Shown piece after piece: positions 59,550 to 64,000 of a stretch of 64,000 nt of DNA (its first letter is position 1; each line of letters starts with the position of its first letter). The notes beneath the pieces are model-generated. The model was not told the DNA's origin and ran no database searches. It saw only the letters and a program-made list of their open reading frames with translations. This DNA comes from Streptomyces griseoluteus (GTDB lineage Bacteria; Actinomycetota; Actinomycetes; Streptomycetales; Streptomycetaceae). The stretch lies in contig NZ_SRRU01000009.1 in NCBI RefSeq assembly GCF_004784465.1, positions 124,001 to 188,000 of the forward strand, written 5' to 3'. Position numbers and translations under genes: made by a program.

Positions 59550-61382
59550 ATGAAACGCGGCAACACCTCTCAGCTCATCGCTGGACTGGCCCGTGTTCTC
59601 TCGCCACGCGGCTCATTCGCCCTGGCCGAGGTCAGCGGGGCGCTGCCCTTCGCGCTGCGGGCCGCGCTCACCATGGCGCTGCCCACCCTGCCGCTGGTGC
59701 TGCTCGGCCACCCGAACCTCGCCGTCTTCCCGGCCCTCGGCGCCTTCACCATCACCTTCGAGCGCAGCCTCCCGCTGCGCCGCCGCAGCCGGCTGTGGGT
59801 GCTCGCGCTCGTCGCCCTGGCGATGACGGCCGCCGTGGGGCTCGGCTCGCTGCTCGCCGTCTGGGTGGGCCCCTCCGGCCCCTGGAACCAGGGGCTCGCC
59901 GCCGTGGTGGGCATGGCCGCGGTCGCCGGACTCGCCAAGTTCGGCTGTGACTACGGCGGGCTGCGGGGCCTCGGGGCCGTACTGATCCTGGTCGCCTTCG
60001 CCGTCACCGCCGAGGGGACGCCCGCCCTCACCGACGTGCTGCCGCACACCGCGCTCACCGCGCTCGGCGCGGCCGTCGCCTGGCTGGTCTGCCTGCCCAA
60101 CTCCCTCCAGCCGCAGCGGCTCCAGCGGCTCGCGCTCGCCGACGCCCTGGAGTGCTTCGCCCGCGCCCTGGAGGCCGCCGGGCCGATCGAGACCTCCAAG
60201 GCCCGCCACCAGGCCGTCGTCGCCGCCCTGCGCGCCCACCACGCGCTCGACGACCCCGACGACAGCGACGGCGCCCTCGGCCTCACCCGCCGGGCCCCCG
60301 GACGCCCCGCCACCACCGGCTATTCCGCCGACTATGTCTGGGCCCTGCTGACCACCGACACCTGGCGCGACGCCGAGGGCGAGGCCGTGGCCCGGCGCCT
60401 GCGCGAACAGGCGCGGATGCTCTCCGACCGCCGCTGGCACACCCTGCTCCCGCTGCCCGGTGAACCGCTGGAGCCCCACACCGGCGACAGCGCCCCCGCC
60501 CGGCCCGCCACCGTCGTCCCTGCCCCGCCCGAGACCCGTCCGCCGGCGCCCCCGGCCCCGGCCGCGCACCCCGAGGGCGAACGGCCGAGGCCGCGCGGAC
60601 GGCGCCGCCGCCGGGCCGCCGCCTTCCTGCCGACCGCCGTACGGACCTTCGTCGGCACCGCCGCCGCGGGCGGGACCGCCCTCTTCCTGGGCGTCGGCCA
60701 CAGCTACTGGGCCGCGATCTCCGCGGCCGCCGTGCTGCACTCCGTCAACGTGTGGAGCACCATGCAGCGGGCCGTGCAGCGCACCCTGGGCACCGCCATC
60801 GGTCTGCTGCTGACCAGCGCCGTCCTCGTCCTGCACCCCGGCCCGGTGGCGATCATCTGCCTGATCATCGTCTTCGAGTTCTTCCTGGAGTACGTCGTCG
60901 CCCGCAACTACGGTCTCGGCGTCGTCTTCCTCACCCCGCTCGCCCTGCTGCTGAGCGAACTCTCCTCGCCGGTCTCCGCCTCCCGGCTGCTGCACGACCG
61001 CGTGATCGGCAGCGGCATCGGCATCAGCGTCGGCCTGGTCTGCGCCCTGCTCCTGGTGCACGGCCGGGCCGCCGTCCGGATGCGGGAGGCGCTGCACCTG
61101 TGCACGGTCGTCTCCGGCCAGGCCGAGCAGGCCCTGCACAGCACGGCCGCCCGGCGCCGGGCGGCCCAGGTGCAGCTGGCCGCGTCCGCCGTCGAGCTGT
61201 ACGAGGCGAAGGAGGCCGCGAGCGGCGAACTGCGTCCCACCGGCGTCGATCCCGCCGCCGTCGCCGCCGCCGAGCACCGCGCGTACGACCTGCTGGGCCG
61301 GCTCAGCCGCGCCGTGCTCGCCGACGACCGGGCCAGACGCGGCCGGGGCCGCAGACGCCCCGGAGCGGCTCGTCCCTCCTGA
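59550..61382 (+). CDS. FUSC-family membrane protein (paralogue 2)
   Basis: 610-residue membrane protein with the same layout as the gene at 45711-47465. An N-terminal helical block (about 35-185) leads to a soluble middle containing a Pro-rich stretch (about 300-345). A second block with GVGHSYWAAISAAAVLHSV and RNYGLGVVFLTPLALLLS follows, then a helical tail. The FUSC family exports aromatic acids or toxic weak acids. It lies divergent from the LysR gene across 243 bp, the usual arrangement for regulator and exporter. TTGAC at 59516-59520 may be a -35 element, with the start very close behind. Confidence 0.9.
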   Translation: MKRGNTSQLIAGLARVLSPRGSFALAEVSGALPFALRAALTMALPTLPLVLLGHPNLAVFPALGAFTITFERSLPLRRRSRLWVLALVALAMTAAVGLGSLLAVWVGPSGPWNQGLAAVVGMAAVAGLAKFGCDYGGLRGLGAVLILVAFAVTAEGTPALTDVLPHTALTALGAAVAWLVCLPNSLQPQRLQRLALADALECFARALEAAGPIETSKARHQAVVAALRAHHALDDPDDSDGALGLTRRAPGRPATTGYSADYVWALLTTDTWRDAEGEAVARRLREQARMLSDRRWHTLLPLPGEPLEPHTGDSAPARPATVVPAPPETRPPAPPAPAAHPEGERPRPRGRRRRRAAAFLPTAVRTFVGTAAAGGTALFLGVGHSYWAAISAAAVLHSVNVWSTMQRAVQRTLGTAIGLLLTSAVLVLHPGPVAIICLIIVFEFFLEYVVARNYGLGVVFLTPLALLLSELSSPVSASRLLHDRVIGSGIGISVGLVCALLLVHGRAAVRMREALHLCTVVSGQAEQALHSTAARRRAAQVQLAASAVELYEAKEAASGELRPTGVDPAAVAAAEHRAYDLLGRLSRAVLADDRARRGRGRRRPGAARPS

Positions 61383-61572
61383 GCCGCAAAGGCTCGGCTT
61401 TACTTCCACAAACCCTTCCGCGCGCGCCGTCCCCGTGCCACGTGACAGCGAATTCGCGGGATTCGGCGCGGCCGATGTGAACGGGCCGCGCCGTCGGCGC
61501 GAATCCGCACGACAAGCCGCCCGGAGCGTCTATGTTCGTCTCGCGCGCAAGCTGATCAGAAAGCAGGCTTCC

Positions 61573-61794
61573 ATGACCGAGACGCAGCCTGTCGTCGCTC
61601 CTCCGGCCAGGGCGGCGGTATTCCTCGTGGTCACCATCGACGAGGGCGGCGAGGACACCGTACGAGGCCTGCTGGAGGACGTGCAGTCGCTGCGCCGCTC
61701 CACCGGATACCGCGACCCCGACGCCCAGTTGAGCTGCGTGGTCGGCATAGGCTCCGCGGCCTGGGAGCGGAACATAGCCCTCGACGCCTCATAA
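61573..61794 (+). pseudogene. Truncated DyP-type peroxidase relic
   Basis: 73 codons. Residues 1-67 read like the start of a Streptomyces dye-decolorising peroxidase (AAVFLVVTIDEGGEDTVR, LSCVVGIGSAAWER). DyP enzymes are about 310 residues and need a later G-x-x-D-G motif and proximal His for haem; here the frame ends after a short unrelated tail (NIALDAS), with TAA. No sequence for the remaining 240 residues follows before the gad gene, nor was any seen elsewhere in the window, so most of the gene has been deleted. Codon use is still normal, suggesting a recent event. Expression as a small protein cannot be excluded. Confidence 0.75.
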
Positions 61795-61810
61795 ACCCCG
61801 AACGCCTGAA

Positions 61811-61849
61811 CGGACGGCACCGGCCCTCTCTCAGGGCCGGTGCCGTCCG
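61811..61849. terminator. Perfect 17-bp hairpin before gad
   Basis: CGGACGGCACCGGCCCT (61811-61827) pairs perfectly with 61833-61849 around a 5-base loop, and outer bases (GAACG/CGTTC) extend it imperfectly. It lies 17 bases after the peroxidase relic stop and 58 before the gad start. It is the strongest hairpin in the window. Confidence 0.85.
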
Positions 61850-61906
61850 TGCGTTCAGCCCCCCACCCCTTCGCCAGCGGACGCTGATCGGACCCAGGAA
61901 GCACTC

Positions 61907-63346
61907 ATGTCGCCTCTCTCGCACGGCACTTCCCAGCAGCACCTCGACGAATCCGCCCTCGCCCTCAACCCGTTCTTCGGGCAGGCGAACCCGGTGAGGG
62001 AAATGACCGAGGAGCCGCCCAAGCACCGCCTGGCGGAACTGCCGCTGGCCCCGGACACCGCCTATCAGGTGGTCCACGACGAGCTGATGCTCGACGGCAA
62101 CGCCCGGCTCAACCTCGCCACCTTCGTCACCACCTGGATGGAACCCCAGGCCGGGCGGCTGATGGGGGAGTCCCGCGACAAGAACATCATCGACAAGGAC
62201 GAGTACCCGCGCACCGCCGAGCTGGAGCGGCGCTGTGTGGCCATGCTCGCCGACCTGTGGAACGCCCCCGACCCCTCGCAGGCCGTGGGCTGTTCGACCA
62301 CCGGCTCCAGCGAGGCGTGCATGCTCGCCGGGCTCGCCATGAAGCGCCGCTGGACCCAGCGCAACGCCGACCGCTATCCCGGCAGCGCCCGCCCCAACCT
62401 GGTCATCGGCATCAACGCCCAGGTCTGCTGGGAGAAGTTCTGCAACTACTGGGAGGTCGAGGTCCGCCAAGTCCCCATGGAGGGAGACCGGTTCCACCTC
62501 GACCCGCACGAAGCGGTCGAGCTGTGCGACGAGAACACCATCGGGGTCGTCGGCATCCTCGGCTCCACCTTCGACGGCTCCTATGAGCCCATCGCCCAGC
62601 TCTGCGCAGCCCTCGACGCCTACCAGGAGCGCACCGGCCTCGACATCCCGGTCCACGTCGACGGCGCGTCCGGCGCGATGATCGCCCCGTTCCTCGACCC
62701 CGACGTGGAGTGGGACTTCCGGCTCCCGCGCGTGGCCTCGATCAACACCTCCGGCCACAAGTACGGGCTGGTCTACCCCGGCGTCGGCTGGGCCCTGTGG
62801 CGGGACAAGGAGGCGCTGCCCGAGGACCTGGTCTTCCGGGTCAACTACCTGGGCGGCGACATGCCGACCTTCGCCCTCAACTTCTCCCGCCCCGGCTCCC
62901 AGGTCGTCGCGCAGTACTACACCTTCCTGCGCCTGGGCCGCGCAGGCTTCCGCGCGGTCCAGCAGGCCACCCGTGACGTCGCCATGTCGCTGGCCCGGAA
63001 GGTCGAGGACATGGGCGACTTCAAGCTGCTCACGCGCGGCGACCAGCTGCCGGTGTTCGCCTTCACCACCGCCGACCACGTCACGTCCTACGACGTCTTC
63101 GACATCTCCCGCCGGATGCGGGAGACCGGCTGGCTGGTGCCCGCGTACACCTTCCCGCCCCACCGCCAGGACCTCGCCGTGCTGCGGGTGGTGTGCCGCA
63201 ACGGCTTCACCCGCGACCTCGCCGACCTGTTCGCCCAGGACCTCGCCCGGCTGCTGCCCGAACTGCGCGACCAGCCGCACCCGATGGTCCGCGACCACCA
63301 GGCCGGGACCGGGTTCCACCACTCGGAGAGCCGCGCGGAGCGGTAG
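61907..63346 (+). CDS. gad: Glutamate decarboxylase
   Basis: 479-residue PLP enzyme converting glutamate to GABA with uptake of a proton. The PLP Lys285 lies in the family motif TSGHKYGLVYPGVGW. The phosphate/Schiff-base region CSTTGSSEACMLAGLAMKRRW and the substrate strand HVDGASGAMIAPF are intact. The C-terminus ends with GTGFHHS, comparable to the His-containing tail that closes E. coli GadB at neutral pH. No gadC-type glutamate/GABA antiporter gene lies in the window, so the GABA route is unknown. Likely roles are acid-stress or nitrogen metabolism. Confidence 0.95.
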   Translation: MSPLSHGTSQQHLDESALALNPFFGQANPVREMTEEPPKHRLAELPLAPDTAYQVVHDELMLDGNARLNLATFVTTWMEPQAGRLMGESRDKNIIDKDEYPRTAELERRCVAMLADLWNAPDPSQAVGCSTTGSSEACMLAGLAMKRRWTQRNADRYPGSARPNLVIGINAQVCWEKFCNYWEVEVRQVPMEGDRFHLDPHEAVELCDENTIGVVGILGSTFDGSYEPIAQLCAALDAYQERTGLDIPVHVDGASGAMIAPFLDPDVEWDFRLPRVASINTSGHKYGLVYPGVGWALWRDKEALPEDLVFRVNYLGGDMPTFALNFSRPGSQVVAQYYTFLRLGRAGFRAVQQATRDVAMSLARKVEDMGDFKLLTRGDQLPVFAFTTADHVTSYDVFDISRRMRETGWLVPAYTFPPHRQDLAVLRVVCRNGFTRDLADLFAQDLARLLPELRDQPHPMVRDHQAGTGFHHSESRAER

Positions 63347-63387
63347 CCCGCCCAGAACGTTCCCCGTACAGGCACATGACCGTCGCC

Positions 63388-63410
63388 CCGCCCCGCCCGC
63401 GGCGGGGCGG
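63388..63410. terminator. Bidirectional terminator between gad and hsp20
   Basis: Perfect 10-bp GC stem (CCGCCCCGCC at 63388-63397 with 63401-63410) with a 3-base loop, in the 204 bp between two convergent genes. The rest of that gap shows nothing else. Confidence 0.8.
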
Positions 63411-63550
63411 CCTCCCACCACCCGGCGGCAGGCTGGGGAGCGGCCAGGAGTGTCACGTCAATGTCATGGTGACGCCTGCCGCGTGGACGTCACGCCGAAA
63501 GCGGCCGGCCCTTTCCGTGAGGGCCCGCCGATTTCGTATGTACGGCGCTT

Positions 63551-63994
63551 TCAGGAACCGATTTCGATCGAGCGTCGAGTAGCGGTCTGGGATTTCGGCA
63601 GCCGGACCGTCAGTACACCGTCGGAGAGATCGGCCTGAACGCCCTCGACATTGACGTCACCGGGGACCCGTACCCCGTAGGAGAAACTGCCCTCCCTGCG
63701 GCGCAGGGCGTTTCCGCCGGTGCTCTCGTCGAGCGAGCCGTGAATGTGCAGTTCCCGGCCGTCGACCTCGATGTTCACGCTCTCGCGGGGAATGCCCGGC
63801 AATTCGGCGCGGACCAGATAGGCGTCGCCCGCGTCCTCCTCCTCGACCAGCGGCATCCAGTGCCGGACCGGCTCGGCCGGCTGTGCGGACTGCTCCACCA
63901 GGCGGCTGACCTCGCCCCACAACTGCTGGAGTTCCACCACGGGATCGTGTCCGGCCCACCAGGCCGACCTCGCAACGCCCGCACGTTCGCTCAT
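63551..63994 (-). CDS. Hsp20/alpha-crystallin small heat-shock protein
   Basis: 147-residue ATP-independent chaperone. A variable N-terminal arm (about 1-45) is followed by the alpha-crystallin domain (about 48-135, YLVRAELPGIPRESVNIEV, LHIHGSLDE). The A-x-x-x-x-G-V-L motif (ADLSDGVLTVRLPK) and the short C-terminal tail with an I-x-I-type IEI are present. Such proteins oligomerise and hold unfolding proteins during heat or other stress. The start at 63994 sits 6 bases from the window edge, so its promoter is not visible; an upstream HspR- or HAIR-type element cannot be assessed. Confidence 0.93.
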   Translation of the reverse strand: MSERAGVARSAWWAGHDPVVELQQLWGEVSRLVEQSAQPAEPVRHWMPLVEEEDAGDAYLVRAELPGIPRESVNIEVDGRELHIHGSLDESTGGNALRRREGSFSYGVRVPGDVNVEGVQADLSDGVLTVRLPKSQTATRRSIEIGS

Positions 63995-64000
63995 GCCCGG

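Noticed and set aside
1..64000. Insertion sequences, prophage genes, CRISPR arrays, tRNA genes and att sites.
   Set aside because: No transposase or integrase motifs, spaced short repeats or cloverleaf sequences were seen.

Overview
The window is a high-GC actinobacterial chromosome segment, almost certainly Streptomyces or a close relative. GC-rich third codon positions are near universal, GTG starts are common, many gene pairs are coupled by 4-bp ATGA or GTGA overlaps, and the gene families are typical of the genus: a LAETG sortase substrate, Rv1733c, DUF6131, DUF1206 and DUF6457 proteins, and a PAS-GAF-PP2C-ATPase regulator. No rRNA, tRNA, CRISPR array, transposase or phage gene was found. 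The sequence looks like ordinary chromosome with small accessory modules.

Layout. 0-7.4 kb: the 3' part of catalase-peroxidase katG, an Rv1733c-like membrane protein, a regulated beta-lactamase locus (blaA LysR activator and blaB cytoplasmic penicillin-recognising-type protein, divergent from a Tat-exported class A beta-lactamase), a sortase-anchored protein and a small cysteine protein. 7.4-16.3 kb: an APH-type kinase, a ROK repressor divergent from a DUF1479 oxygenase-like protein with a shared direct repeat, a cis-prenyltransferase, and an orphan TAXI binding lipoprotein tail-to-tail with a two-component system and an MHS-type transporter. 16.3-22 kb: a gene-poor stretch, then a GT2 glycosyltransferase, a small membrane protein and an NHL beta-propeller with six blades in exact 168-bp register. 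22-28.3 kb: a YheO-type regulator with a hydroxyaspartate/serine-threonine lyase, cyclophilin, an atypical cytochrome P450, NAD kinase and a CAP-domain secreted protein. 28.7-32.6 kb: an XRE/MmyB regulator divergent from an SDR, a DUF1206 protein and an MFS exporter. 32.7-38.2 kb: a glycerolipid module (glpD and TetR, divergent from an alkyl-DHAP-synthase-like flavoprotein and a lipid kinase). 38.3-45.6 kb: a GT4 glycosyltransferase with a coupled partner, a secreted GH5 enzyme, a PP2C-type multidomain regulator, a cysteine-less DsbA-like protein and a degenerate Nudix protein.

45.7-64 kb is the most coherent region. Two FUSC-family membrane paralogues in opposite orientation flank a molybdenum-cofactor operon (moaA, DUF6457, moeA, moaD, moaE), cytochrome bd oxidase (cydAB), an FdhF/YdeP molybdoenzyme with its sulfurtransferase fdhD, and a LysR regulator. 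After the second FUSC gene come a truncated DyP-peroxidase relic, glutamate decarboxylase and Hsp20. The Mo genes supply the cofactor that the YdeP-like enzyme needs and FdhD activates. Cytochrome bd, YdeP, glutamate decarboxylase and Hsp20 families are associated elsewhere with low-oxygen, acid or general stress, so this region reads as a stress-physiology neighbourhood; that reading is inference.

Starts were chosen by ribosome-binding sites and family N-termini. Functions come from recognisable motifs only; no database search was run.
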